NCBI RefSeq assembly: GCF_038002345.1
Contig: NZ_JBBOCJ010000001.1
Coordinates: forward strand, 4,526,001 to 4,590,000
Length of the DNA stretch: 64,000 nucleotides
Direction of reading: 5' to 3'
Source: Paenibacillus sp. FSL M7-0420
Lineage (GTDB): Bacteria > Bacillota > Bacilli > Paenibacillales > Paenibacillaceae
Shown piece by piece: positions 8,257 through 17,350 of this stretch (position 1 is the first letter of the stretch; every line of letters starts with the position of its first letter). The translations under genes and the position numbers were made by a program. The notes beneath the pieces were generated by a model. It did no database searches. It had not been told where the DNA came from and worked only from the letters and a program-made list of their open reading frames with translations.

Positions 8257-11200
8257 CTAATCCTGCTTGCGTGTTCTGCGGAATACCCGGCTGAGGATGA
8301 AGCCACCCAGAATCAGGCCTGCACCCGTCAGGTAGATCGGCAGCGGGCTGCTCTCTCCGGTCTGCGGCAGTCTGCCGCTGCCGTCATTCGTACCCGAGAC
8401 CGCCCCTTGCGGAACCGGATCGTCTTCAACATCTACTTCCGGATTGCCCAGCGGGATATTATCGTCAATTGGCGTTACCACTTCAGGTGCTGCCGGTACC
8501 GGAGTAACAGTTGGTGCCGGTGCAGATGGCTGCGCCGTTCCCGGCAAGCCTGGTCCTGCAGGAATCTGTGACTCATCGATAATGACTCCCGGTTCGAACG
8601 TACCGGCTGGTGTTGGTACCGGAGTAAATACCGGACCTCCGGCAGGCGATGTCGGAACAGGTGTAGCCTCTGGCCCCGTAGAATCTGTAGGCACCGGCGA
8701 TGGAACTGTAGTCGGAACTGTGGTCTCTACAGGTGTCTCAGTCGGCACAGGAGTCACAGTCGGCGTTGGTGTTACTGTCGGCGTTGGCTGCTCCGCCAAC
8801 TTATTATACAAGGTAAGATTCAGCACGGCCGATGAGCCGATCGTCACCGGATGCTCGGTGGAATCAAGCACATAGCCCTGCGGTGCTATTGTTTCAATCA
8901 GGACATAACTGCCCAGCCACAGATTGTTGAATGCCGCGATGCCTGCTGTATCAGTGGTACGGGTATTCACCAGCACCCGGTCATTTCCGTTCAGGCGGTA
9001 TAGCTCATAGGTAGCTCCCGCCAGCGGTTTTGCAACATTGCCTGCTTCCAGCTTGAAGACATTAAGCGTCCCTCTGACGCCGCTGCCTGTTCCCGAGCCG
9101 CTGGACACTCCTACGATGATCTCCTTGGTCGTCTCCTTGGTGATAAGCTTAACGTTATTGCCGCTGAAGCTCACGGAGTTAACCAGCTTATCGCCAGTGT
9201 TCGCAACGATCAGCGACTGATATTCCAGCACATAAGCGGAATGGATGTCACCAGGGAAGCTTAAGACGAAGGACTGTCTGCCCTGTGCATCGGCGCTGAT
9301 CGTCAAGCTGTAATCGGTATCCTTCACCAGCGGAGGGCCGCTCTTCGTGACCTCTCCGTTCACGGCCGTAACCGTACGGTACAGCTGGAAGCTGTCCGGC
9401 AGCAGGATCTGATTCGTGCTTGGCACATCGGTGATCACGGCATCTTTTACATGGGACTGGGTGCGGTTGATCGCAATGGTCCAGTTCAGCTTATCTCCAT
9501 TCTGCGTGCCGTCTTTGAACACATATTCATCCCCGTGCGGGATATCTACCGTGGCCTTCAAATCCTTGGAGACCTTCTTCATGCCGTCCAGCAGGTTCGC
9601 TGTATTGGCTACCTTGGTTCCGATTAGCTGTCCGGCCAGGCTGGTCTTGAATACGATGTAATAAGGCGAATTAATGGCTGTGTCAAAATCAACCTTCAGC
9701 TCATTGCCGCTTCCCACGCTATAGCTGAACTCATTGCCGTCCACCTCAGCGCCTGGGCTATGCGTTCCATCCTTGGCAATATTCATCTTATATACTTTAA
9801 GTGAGCCAGGTACCAGAGACTGTCCGTCACCCAGTACATCCGTCACTACAGGATCGGCAATGGATTTGCTGTTGTAATTGACGCCTACCGTCCAGGTCAG
9901 CTCTTTGGCAGAAGCATCATACGCCCCTGATTTGAACCCGTTGTTCTTCACCTCGGAGTTAGGAATGAACTTCCCGCTGGCTTCGGTCCACTGTGGCTTG
10001 TTCTGGCTGTCCTTCCAGTCAATCCGGGCCACATTGATGAAATCATTCGTATTGCCGGTAAGCCAGTCATTGCTGAATTCCGTCTGATAACTAATGGTAT
10101 AAGTCCCTGTAACCGGTGCGTTAAACTTCACCTTGAAGCCTTCATTCGGCTGAGCTGGTGAATTCACAATCAGGGTATACGCCGATGGAGGGATCACTGT
10201 GCCGGAAAGAGTACGGACCACCAGTGAACCCGAGATGTACTTCTGTCCTCCCTGCGGGAAGCTGTCTGTAACCACCACTTCGTTCATTGGGTAATTGTCG
10301 CCGTTGAATGTGATTTTCCAATCGGTGGTGTGTTTGTTGTAATTCACGCCGGACAGATTCTTATAGATAATAATAGGCCGGATCAGTTGAGAAGCGTTGC
10401 TGCTATAGGTGCTGTCAGAGACAGTGTTGGTAATATTCGTATCTTTGAACACACGGTCTGCGGCTTTGGTCGTATATTCGATCAGATAAGCCGATTTCAC
10501 CGTATTCTTGAACTCCAGTCTGAATCCGTTGCCGGATTCGCCGTTGACAGGCGTGACTGTGTAATCACTGCCTGCATTCAGAGCCGTCCCTTTGGCAGCT
10601 TCTCCGGCTGCATTCAGCGTAACCGGATAGATCCGCACCGAGTTCTCCAGGAGCACCTGGGAGCTGTTGAACACATCCGTCAACACCGCGTTCTCCGGGG
10701 AGATCGTCCGGTTATTGTAGTTGTATTCGATAGCCCAGTTAATAGTCTGAGTGCCCCAGTCATAACGGACGACTTTTTTGTTAAGGCTGCCGCCTCGTTC
10801 AATGACTACTGTATCCGAAGCACTTACCGGGTCACGGCCGTCCCCTGTAAAGGTTGCCGTGTTGGTGAAGCTGGACAAGTTGTCGCTTACTACCTGCGTG
10901 GTATAAGTGATACGGTATGCCCCTGTGATCACAGGGGCCGTGAACTGAAGCTTCAGCGTCCCGCCGGAGACGCCGGCAGTATATTTGCTGCTGTCTACCA
11001 GCTGGCCTTGCGTAACTGTGCCGTCAAGCTGAACATTCAGCTGGTACACGGCAAGCGTAACCGTGCTGTCCAGTGCCAGCCCGTCAGGAATCGGGTCAGT
11101 CACAGCCGCGCCGCTTACCGGCTCCAGTCTTTTGTTCACATCGACGGTCCAGTCAATATGATCTGCGTTGAAGCCGCTGGAGATTCCCTTCTTGGTAATC

Positions 11201-11748
11201 GTCGAGCCTACAGTAGGCTTGAACGATACCGTAATCGTCTGGACCCCGCCGTTCACCGGGAACAGAATCTGCTGGACGGTGCTGCCGCTGATCACTTTTT
11301 TGTCAAATTGGGTATTAATACGTAAGGTCCCCTGCACATTGGCATGACTCTCGATGTAATCATTGAAGGTCATCACCACCTGATGGGTAGCCTGGCTGAC
11401 CGTGAATGTGCCTACCGTCCCATCGTCCGATTCCAGTCCGCCCTGAATGTCATTGAAGAGCTGGAACTGCTCGGGAAGCTGGAAAGCAAAAGTGTCTCCC
11501 TGGCTATAGCCGTGGCCGTTAGGAAGCGACCAAGTATAGTCCAGCCTCACGGTGGAATCCACATCATACACACTGCCTGTCACCGTCTGTCCATCCGGAC
11601 CATATACCGCCATGGATACGCTCGTAATAATGTCCCGGTCCTGTTCAATGGCCGCCGCTGTAGCCTGCCGGGTGAAGCCCAGCCCTGAGACCAATTGCAC
11701 AAATAACATGACCAGGACTACTGCCAGGCTTGTTCTTTTTTTCACCAT
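8257..11748 (-). CDS. LPXTG-anchored multidomain adhesin-like surface protein
   Basis: A 1163-residue secreted wall protein. It has a signal peptide (about residues 1-32), then repeated modules of roughly 110-140 residues. Each module opens with a W-x-[IV]-x-[VIY]-N strand (for example HIDWTVDVNK, LTWTVGVNY, LNWTIAINR) and contains VTD near the middle, a pattern like collagen-binding/isopeptide adhesin domains. Next is a SpaA/Cna-B-like prealbumin domain (about 900-985), a Pro/Thr-rich wall-spanning region (about 990-1100), LPQTG at 1127-1131, a hydrophobic helix and a basic tail. Sortase would cleave LPQTG and link the protein to peptidoglycan; no sortase gene is in the window. The ligand is unknown. 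No partner gene is nearby, so it looks monocistronic. Confidence 0.88.
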   Translation of the reverse strand: MVKKRTSLAVVLVMLFVQLVSGLGFTRQATAAAIEQDRDIITSVSMAVYGPDGQTVTGSVYDVDSTVRLDYTWSLPNGHGYSQGDTFAFQLPEQFQLFNDIQGGLESDDGTVGTFTVSQATHQVVMTFNDYIESHANVQGTLRINTQFDKKVISGSTVQQILFPVNGGVQTITVSFKPTVGSTITKKGISSGFNADHIDWTVDVNKRLEPVSGAAVTDPIPDGLALDSTVTLAVYQLNVQLDGTVTQGQLVDSSKYTAGVSGGTLKLQFTAPVITGAYRITYTTQVVSDNLSSFTNTATFTGDGRDPVSASDTVVIERGGSLNKKVVRYDWGTQTINWAIEYNYNNRTISPENAVLTDVFNSSQVLLENSVRIYPVTLNAAGEAAKGTALNAGSDYTVTPVNGESGNGFRLEFKNTVKSAYLIEYTTKAADRVFKDTNITNTVSDSTYSSNASQLIRPIIIYKNLSGVNYNKHTTDWKITFNGDNYPMNEVVVTDSFPQGGQKYISGSLVVRTLSGTVIPPSAYTLIVNSPAQPNEGFKVKFNAPVTGTYTISYQTEFSNDWLTGNTNDFINVARIDWKDSQNKPQWTEASGKFIPNSEVKNNGFKSGAYDASAKELTWTVGVNYNSKSIADPVVTDVLGDGQSLVPGSLKVYKMNIAKDGTHSPGAEVDGNEFSYSVGSGNELKVDFDTAINSPYYIVFKTSLAGQLIGTKVANTANLLDGMKKVSKDLKATVDIPHGDEYVFKDGTQNGDKLNWTIAINRTQSHVKDAVITDVPSTNQILLPDSFQLYRTVTAVNGEVTKSGPPLVKDTDYSLTISADAQGRQSFVLSFPGDIHSAYVLEYQSLIVANTGDKLVNSVSFSGNNVKLITKETTKEIIVGVSSGSGTGSGVRGTLNVFKLEAGNVAKPLAGATYELYRLNGNDRVLVNTRTTDTAGIAAFNNLWLGSYVLIETIAPQGYVLDSTEHPVTIGSSAVLNLTLYNKLAEQPTPTVTPTPTVTPVPTETPVETTVPTTVPSPVPTDSTGPEATPVPTSPAGGPVFTPVPTPAGTFEPGVIIDESQIPAGPGLPGTAQPSAPAPTVTPVPAAPEVVTPIDDNIPLGNPEVDVEDDPVPQGAVSGTNDGSGRLPQTGESSPLPIYLTGAGLILGGFILSRVFRRTRKQD

Positions 11749-12029
11749 TTCCCATAAGCCCCCGTTCTTTCGATTGAATGATTTGAAGCATACCTGCTAA
11801 AAAGATGGCTGCTGAACGCACCGGTAAGGACACACTCCACCTGAAGTTTCGTTATGTATACGGGCTAAGAGTCCATCTTATGTAAATAAACTAGTAAACC
11901 TGACTTTTCTGCCCACTACAGACGATATATACTTATATCACCTAAGAGTAGAACTTTAGAATCAGAAATGGTTAAAATTAAAGAAATTATTATGCAACCC
12001 TTACTTCAGGATTCAAGGAGAGATTTCAA

Positions 12030-12791
12030 GTGAACCGTACTTTATTTTGGGACCGTGCCCGTGACAGCGATTTCGTCATGCTCTCCGCCTCCCATCTCGT
12101 TGCTCTGTCCGTCATCGCCCTATGCTGCCTGGCGCTCTTTGGGGCCCGCTTCGCCCTGCGCAGCCGGTCCGGCCTGCGGTTAGGCGTACGCCTGCTGCTG
12201 ATCCTGCTGCTGGCTGCTTCTGAGGGAGGCCTGCATGTCTGGTATCTGTCCCATGACAGCTGGAGCCGCAGCTCCTCCCTGCCGCTGGAACTATGCGGAA
12301 TTACCCTGCTTCTGTCAATCGTGATGCTGCTCACGCGCAGCAGGCTGCTGTACAGCTTTCTTTATTTTGCCGGGATCGGCGGTGCATTCATCGCCCTGCT
12401 TACACCTAATCTGGTCTATCCGTTTCCGCATTTCCGCTTCCTGCTCTTCTTCATCGCCCACGGGTCGATCATACTTGCATCCCTGTACATGACCTGGGTC
12501 GAAGGATATAAGCCCACCTGGCGCTCACTGTTCTTCACCATGCTCTGCCTGAACCTTGTCGCCGCGTGCGTCTACGCCGCCAATAAGCTGCTGGATTCCA
12601 ACTATATGTTCCTGATGCGCAAGCCCAGCACGTTCTCGGTACTGGACTATTTCGGCCCTTATCCTTATTATCTGCTGGTTGAAGAAGGCTTCGCCTTCGT
12701 CATCTTCCTCCTGATGTTCCTGATTTTCTTCAAGCTGCCGGAGCTGTACACCGCCCGCCGTGCCTCAGCCCGCGGGAAACTTGGCAGGTAA
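12030..12791 (+). CDS. YwaF/TIGR02206 family integral membrane protein
   Basis: A 253-residue protein with about seven hydrophobic segments. Typical family features are HLVALSVIAL near the N-terminus, SLPLELCGITLLLSIVMLLT in the middle, NLVYPFPHFRFLLFFIAHGSIIL and DYFGPYPYYLLVEEGFAF near the end. The function of the family is unknown. The start is GTG with AAGGAG about 9 nt upstream. The gene is divergent from the LPXTG gene across a 281-nt AT-rich region and is followed directly by tandem array 1. Confidence 0.85.
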   Translation: MNRTLFWDRARDSDFVMLSASHLVALSVIALCCLALFGARFALRSRSGLRLGVRLLLILLLAASEGGLHVWYLSHDSWSRSSSLPLELCGITLLLSIVMLLTRSRLLYSFLYFAGIGGAFIALLTPNLVYPFPHFRFLLFFIAHGSIILASLYMTWVEGYKPTWRSLFFTMLCLNLVAACVYAANKLLDSNYMFLMRKPSTFSVLDYFGPYPYYLLVEEGFAFVIFLLMFLIFFKLPELYTARRASARGKLGR

Positions 12792-12802
12792 ACGGAGGGG
12801 AT

Positions 12803-13280
12803 GAATTCAGGGGCACTTGTGCTCCTCATTCCCGCCTCGTGCCGACTTTCTGCGGTTTCAGGGGCATTAGTGCCTCTCATTCCCGCCTCGTGCCGACTTT
12901 CTGCGGATTCAGGGGCATTAGTGCCTCTCATTCCCGCCTCGTGCCGACTTTCTGCGGATTCAGGGGCATTAGTGCTCCTCATTCCCGCCTCGTGCCGACT
13001 TTCTGCGGATTCAGGGGCATTAGTGCCTCTCATTCCCGCCTCGTGCCGACTTTCTGCGGATTCAGGGGCATTAGTGCTCCTCATTCCCGCCTCGTGCCGA
13101 CTTTCTGCGGATTCAGGGGCATTAGTGCCTCTCATTCCCGCCTCGTGCCGACTTTCTGCGGATTCAGGAGCACTAGTGCTCCTCATTCCCGCCTCGTGCC
13201 GACTTTCTGCGGATTCAGGGGCATTAGTGCCTCTCATTCCCGCCTCGTGCCGACTTTCTGCGAATTCAGGGGCATATTAG
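12803..13280. repeat. Tandem array 1, 51-bp period, hairpin in each unit
   Basis: About 9.5 units of exactly 51 bp lie here; GCCGACTTTCTGCG starts at 12841, 12892, 12943, 12994, 13045, 13096, 13147, 13198 and 13249. Each unit contains GGGGCATTAGTGC followed by CTC or TCC, which folds into a short hairpin. Two unit types (GTGCCTCTC and GTGCTCCTC) roughly alternate. One copy at 13166-13183 is the perfect palindrome AGGAGCACTAGTGCTCCT. Because 51 is 17 codons, both strands look open over long stretches, but I see no ribosome site and treat this as noncoding. It lies between convergent genes. Confidence 0.95.
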
Positions 13281-13489
13281 TTGGAAAAACGTATCTTGTT
13301 TCGGATGTTTTGGAGCTTTCGAGGAAAGTAATTGGATAAACGTCATTTAATTTTGTGCATTCCCTCTACTCTGTTCTATTGCAGCATTTTAAGTGCTGTT
13401 TTTCCAACTGTTTCCTGACAAGCCTTCCTCAGCTCCTGAGCAAGTGGAGGAAATCCAACTACTATTTGTACAATTCCCCGCACGGCAAA
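13281..13489. other. Intergenic spacer without recognisable gene
   Basis: The AT-rich stretch between array 1 and the split ppiB terminator holds no convincing gene. Two related fragments, TTGGAAAAACGT and TTGGATAAACGT, occur about 55 nt apart and may be remnants of further repeat units. Confidence 0.4.
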
Positions 13490-13564
13490 AAGCACCCGGC
13501 TGGATTACCCGAGGCCACTGAAAAACTAGCCTTTCTTAGAAAAAGTAAAAAAACGTATTTAAAA

Positions 13565-13605
13565 GACGACGTTATTCGGTTTCTCCGAATGGACGTCGTC
13601 TTTTT
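13565..13605. terminator. Hairpin at the transposase 3' side
   Basis: An inverted repeat, AAAAGACGACG with CGTCGTCTTTTT, lies just beyond the transposase stop and inside the IS end. Both strands carry T-rich flanks, so it could stop the transposase transcript and shield the element from outside transcription. Confidence 0.7.
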
Positions 13606-13628
13606 CTTACCTATTTCTTCAACTTTGG

Positions 13629-15134
13629 TTACTCCATGAGTTTCAATATTCGTTTTAAATTAACAGTGAATATCGCCATGGCTCCTTGAATCTCCATGCC
13701 AACTAAACCCGTGGAAGATGCAACATCGTACCCGTGTCTGTGTTTGAGTTCGCTATTCTTGGCTTCTATTTTGTAGCGCTCTTTCGCTTTGACCTTAAAG
13801 GGTTCACTTTCCTGAAACACAGCTTGCTTGGCATGTTCGTTGCTCTTTATACTTACCGAGTAGGTCTTACTCCGAGCGCCTTCTGTGTAGCCCCCTTCCT
13901 TTAAAGGACATCGCTTACACTGTTCAATATCATAAAAGTAGGTATCCTTTTGGTTTTTGCCCTGTCCCTTTTTGCCTTGCCGTGCTCTTCGAATGGCCAG
14001 ATGCCCGGCTCTGCAGACATACATACCCGCATCTTTATTAAAATCGAATTCGTCTTCTTTTCTTCGGTTTCCTTGCGTAATCTGTGGATGTAATTTGGCC
14101 ACAAGTTCAATGCCCTGCTCCGTACTGTAAGCAATATTGTCTTTTTCTGAATAGGCCTTGTCTCCAATGACTGTCTCTACGCTCATGCCCGCAGCTTTGC
14201 TCTTTTCAATAAGAGTTTGCAATTCCTTCCCGTCGTTTCGTTCTCCCGTGGTAATGGTCGCTGCCGTAATGATTCGCTCTTCACTCATCGCGATATGGGT
14301 CTTGTACCCGAAAAATGAGGAATCTGCGCTTTTGTGGCCTACTTTGGCATCTGGATCAGTAGAAGTCTGCAACTGTTCAACATCGTCAGCGACGGTTTCT
14401 TTCAATAGATTGAAGGGTTCTTTGACCTTGGGGAGTCCGGTAAAACGTCCGTCCTTTTCAATGACCTCAATGAGATCTTGGCAGTACCCGATTTCATCTT
14501 CCAGTACATTCGTAACGGGCTTCACTGGAAAGGAACTTTTCATAGATTCATCTAAGGCATAGATTGCTTTTCGTACCTTTTTGGAACGTTCTCGCAGCAA
14601 CTCTTGCGGACTTTTTTGGGTATAGCGGGCTTTGGTGTGGGTAGCATCGACAATAATGGATTTGCTGCGAATGATTCCTTGCTGAATGGCAATCTCCACC
14701 GTTTTACCAATGAGTATATCGAGCAACTTCATATCTTTCAGCCGCAACTTACGAAATTTGCTCAGTAAACTAGAATCAATAACCTCTTCCTCTGGCGCCA
14801 TATGTAGAAAAAACTTGAACGACAAATCGGTTTTGGTGCGTTCCACAAGATCGCCGTCAGACAAGTCATAAATGGATTTAAGCAGTAGATATTTAAACAT
14901 TCGGACCGGGTCTACCGCGGTTCGTCCATTATCTTGGCAATACCTTTCGTTTAGTTCCTCATAAACAAAGCTGAAGTCCACCAACTCGTCCATGCGCCGC
15001 AACAAGTTATCTTTTGGAATGAGTATATTGTAAAGTTCGATATACGGGCTCAAGATAAAACTTTGCTGCTTAGGAAGCATGAAGACCACCAGCCTTTGAT
15101 TTAATTCTTTAATTGTATCGAAAAAAAGAGACAT
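13629..15134 (-). CDS. IS1182 family transposase
   Basis: A 501-residue, apparently intact DDE transposase. The N-terminal DUF772-type domain reads NGRTAVDPVRMFKYLLLKSIYDLSDGDLVERTKTDLSFKFFL. The first catalytic Asp region is SIIVDATHTKARY, the second is ETVIGDKAYSEKDN, and the Glu lies in the RYKIEAKNSELKHRHG region. A cysteine-containing insert CKRCPLK is present near residue 400. An alternative start at 15080 (MLPKQQSF) would remove 18 residues; a GGTGG lies upstream of it, and the first ATG has no clear site. It is transcribed in the same direction as ppiB just upstream. Confidence 0.92.
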   Translation of the reverse strand: MSLFFDTIKELNQRLVVFMLPKQQSFILSPYIELYNILIPKDNLLRRMDELVDFSFVYEELNERYCQDNGRTAVDPVRMFKYLLLKSIYDLSDGDLVERTKTDLSFKFFLHMAPEEEVIDSSLLSKFRKLRLKDMKLLDILIGKTVEIAIQQGIIRSKSIIVDATHTKARYTQKSPQELLRERSKKVRKAIYALDESMKSSFPVKPVTNVLEDEIGYCQDLIEVIEKDGRFTGLPKVKEPFNLLKETVADDVEQLQTSTDPDAKVGHKSADSSFFGYKTHIAMSEERIITAATITTGERNDGKELQTLIEKSKAAGMSVETVIGDKAYSEKDNIAYSTEQGIELVAKLHPQITQGNRRKEDEFDFNKDAGMYVCRAGHLAIRRARQGKKGQGKNQKDTYFYDIEQCKRCPLKEGGYTEGARSKTYSVSIKSNEHAKQAVFQESEPFKVKAKERYKIEAKNSELKHRHGYDVASSTGLVGMEIQGAMAIFTVNLKRILKLME

Positions 15135-15156
15135 TCTTTGTGTCGAATGTCTCTTT
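15125..15156 (-). promoter_or_regulatory. Inverted repeat over the transposase start
   Basis: AAAGAGACATTC and GAATGTCTCTTT are perfect complements with an 8-nt loop; the distal arm contains the ATG at 15134. A transcript entering from ppiB would fold this stem and could hide the start, a known way in which some insertion sequences limit translation from read-through RNA. The effect here is inferred, and would not apply if 15080 is the real start. Confidence 0.5.
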
Positions 15157-15264
15157 CAGTTCTTTATGGACTTTTTCAGTGGCCTCGGATTACCCAGCCG
15201 GGTGCTTCGGCGATGCCTTAGGAAGAGGAGAACCTTCCCCTATAGCATCAATGGAGTGCTTGTA

Positions 15265-15696
15265 TTAAGCTTCTACAATTTCAACGGTTGTCATCTTGTC
15301 GCGGCCTTTGAAAGCGTCAACCAGATCCATGCCTTCAACCACTTTACCGAATACTGTGTGTACTCCGTCCAGGTGCGGCTGTGGAGCGTAAGCGATATAG
15401 AACTGGCTTCCGCCTGTGTTCTTGCCGGCATGGGCCATAGCCAGGGAGCCGCGCTCGTGCTTGTTCGGGTTGATCTCGCAGTTGATGGTGTAGCCAGGAC
15501 CGCCGGTGCCTGTTCCGTTCGGGCAGCCGCCTTGGGCTACGAAGCCTGGAATCACGCGGTGGAACAACAATCCGTTGTAGAAGCCGTCTTTTGCCAGCTT
15601 CTCAAAGTTTGCTACTGTATTAGGCGCATCCTGATCGAACAAGTCGATCAGCACGACGCCGCCGTTTTCGAGTGTAATTTTCGCTTGCTTAGCCAT
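15265..15696 (-). CDS. ppiB: Peptidyl-prolyl cis-trans isomerase (cyclophilin)
   Basis: A 143-residue single-domain cyclophilin catalysing proline isomerisation in the cytoplasm. Active-site landmarks are [25 protein letters not shown], the [18 protein letters not shown] segment and [19 protein letters not shown]. The start at 15696 gives [13 protein letters not shown], with AAAGGGG about 10 nt upstream. It lies downstream of lysA as in Bacillus. Its terminator has been split by the IS1182 element. Confidence 0.95.
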   Translation of the reverse strand: MAKQAKITLENGGVVLIDLFDQDAPNTVANFEKLAKDGFYNGLLFHRVIPGFVAQGGCPNGTGTGGPGYTINCEINPNKHERGSLAMAHAGKNTGGSQFYIAYAPQPHLDGVHTVFGKVVEGMDLVDAFKGRDKMTTVEIVEA

Positions 15697-15823
15697 ATGT
15701 AAATGACCCCTTTCGAAATGACAGATGTAGAACTCGTTTATTAGTTTACTATGAAACGGGGCACAAAGCAAAGCAAGCGGGAAGTATTCCCGCCTGCCGC
15801 TATAGTACAACCCTATAGTCTTC

Positions 15824-17158
15824 TTATTTCGTAACGGCTTGTTTGGCAATCCGTGCAGGCACAATATCATTGGCAACAATGTCCTGATGGGACTCGCGGC
15901 GTACAACCAGATCGCTCTGCCCGTTCTGCACGAACACCACTGCCGGACGGCGGATACGGTTGTAGTTGCTGGCCATGGAGTAATTGTACGCGCCTGTGCA
16001 GGCCACAGCCAGCAGATCGCCGCTCTCCACCTTAGGCAGCTCAACGTCCCAGATCAGCATATCGCCGCTCTCGCAGCATTTGCCGGCGATGGATACCTTC
16101 TCCACGTTAAGCTCAGTCGCACGGCTTGCCAATAGCGCTTCGTACTTGGATTCATACAGGGCCGGACGCGGATTATCGGTCATGCCGCCGTCAACAGCTA
16201 CATATTTGCGCACTCCCGGAATTTCCTTGCTGGTTCCAACCGTGTACAGGGTCGTTCCGGCATCCCCTACGATGCTGCGGCCCGGCTCCACCCAGATCTG
16301 CGGCAGCGAATCGTTAATACCGGTGAAGTGGGTCTTCACTGCATCTGTGATGGCTGCGACATATTCGGACACCTGCAGCGGCGTATCGCCGTCCACATAA
16401 CGGATTCCGAAGCCTCCGCCCAGGTTGACTACAGGAAAGGAGATTCCCAGCTCTTCCTTGATGGTACGGGTGAACTCGGCAATACGTTCAACGGCAAGCT
16501 GGAAGCCCTCGGTCTCAAAAATCTGCGACCCGATATGCGAATGCACGCCGAGCAGATTCAGATTAGCCAGACTGTCAGCCAGGCTGACCGCTTCACGGGC
16601 CGAGCCGTTACCGATATCGAAGCCGAATTTGGAGTCGGTCTGTCCTGTGGAAGCGTAGGCATGATGGGCATGGGCTTCCACTCCAGGCGTCACGCGCAGC
16701 AGAATATTAACCGTCACTTCTCTGCGGGCGGCAATGGACTGAAGCAGACGGAGCTCCACCAGATTATCGGCGACAAAGCAGCCAATCCCTGCATCGATCG
16801 CCATCTCAATCTCATCCGGTGTCTTGTTATTGCCGTGGAAGTGAATGCGTTCCGCCGGGAAACCGGCTTGCAGCGCAGTATACAGCTCTCCATCGGAGAC
16901 CACATCCAGCGACAGACCTTCCTCATCCGCAAGCCGGCACATCGCCATTGTCGAGAACGCCTTGCTGGCATAAGCCACCTGGAACCCGAGACCGGAAGCT
17001 GTGAACGCCTCCATATACTCGCGGCAGCGGCGGCGGACCAATTGCTCGTCCACTATATATAGCGGTGTTCCATACTCCGCCTTCAATTCGGTTACATCAC
17101 ATCCGCCGATCTCCAAATGACCTGCATCATTGATTCGGCTCGTCCCGTGTAAAAACAT
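15824..17158 (-). CDS. lysA: Diaminopimelate decarboxylase
   Basis: A 444-residue PLP enzyme catalysing the last step of lysine synthesis, meso-DAP to L-lysine. The PLP lysine is in [15 protein letters not shown]. The HSHIGSQI and [14 protein letters not shown] motifs and the C-terminal CCESGDML plus [12 protein letters not shown] are all present. The start at 17158 has GGAGG 8 nt upstream; an ATG 13 codons earlier lacks one. It follows spoVAF by about 190 nt, the same adjacency as in Bacillus. Confidence 0.97.
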   Translation of the reverse strand: MFLHGTSRINDAGHLEIGGCDVTELKAEYGTPLYIVDEQLVRRRCREYMEAFTASGLGFQVAYASKAFSTMAMCRLADEEGLSLDVVSDGELYTALQAGFPAERIHFHGNNKTPDEIEMAIDAGIGCFVADNLVELRLLQSIAARREVTVNILLRVTPGVEAHAHHAYASTGQTDSKFGFDIGNGSAREAVSLADSLANLNLLGVHSHIGSQIFETEGFQLAVERIAEFTRTIKEELGISFPVVNLGGGFGIRYVDGDTPLQVSEYVAAITDAVKTHFTGINDSLPQIWVEPGRSIVGDAGTTLYTVGTSKEIPGVRKYVAVDGGMTDNPRPALYESKYEALLASRATELNVEKVSIAGKCCESGDMLIWDVELPKVESGDLLAVACTGAYNYSMASNYNRIRRPAVVFVQNGQSDLVVRRESHQDIVANDIVPARIAKQAVTK

Positions 17159-17350
17159 TGCGCAGTCCTCCAATTTCTGTGGAATTATCCGTTCCACCCT
17201 GTCTAGTATATGATTTGGGGCCCCGATGCGTTCCTGAAACAGATGCTCAGAATACAGATCCGGCTTATTGCGGGGCTGTTCAGTATATTCAGTATAACAG
17301 ACAGAGGGAACACCATTGAATGGACTTTTTTGCAGTTGATTTGTATTTTC

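Larger units (their letters stand above)
13511..15186 (-). mobile_element. IS1182-family insertion sequence, complete
   Basis: A 1676-bp element bounded by inverted repeats whose outer 15 bp, GAGGCCACTGAAAAA, are identical at both ends. It is flanked by a 9-bp direct duplication, GGATTACCC (13502-13510 and 15187-15195). It carries one intact transposase gene on the minus strand. A perfect 12-bp inverted repeat (15125-15136 with 15145-15156) lies at the transposase 5' end. The short region 13511-13628 at the transposase 3' side includes a hairpin (AAAAGACGACG... CGTCGTCTTTTT) that looks like the transposase terminator. Confidence 0.93.
13490..15207 (-). terminator. ppiB terminator split by IS1182 insertion
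   Basis: The arms AAGCACCCGGCT (13490-13501) and AGCCGGGTGCTT (15196-15207) are perfect complements. Joined without the element, they form a 12-bp stem with the loop GGATTACCC and a T-run on the minus strand (13485-13491), that is, a Rho-independent terminator for ppiB. The IS1182 element separates the arms by about 1.7 kb, so the hairpin can hardly form in the present transcript. Confidence 0.85.

Noticed and set aside
8444..8875. Plus-strand Gly/Val/Thr-rich frame
   Set aside because: It is the complement of the Pro/Thr-rich wall-spanning region of the LPXTG gene.
12668..13280. Long open frames on both strands of array 1 (17-residue repeats)
   Set aside because: The 51-bp period is a multiple of three, so frames stay open by chance of composition. 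No ribosome site or known domain supports a protein.
12803..13280. Arrays as CRISPR loci
   Set aside because: Whole units repeat, without unique spacers, and no cas genes are in the window.
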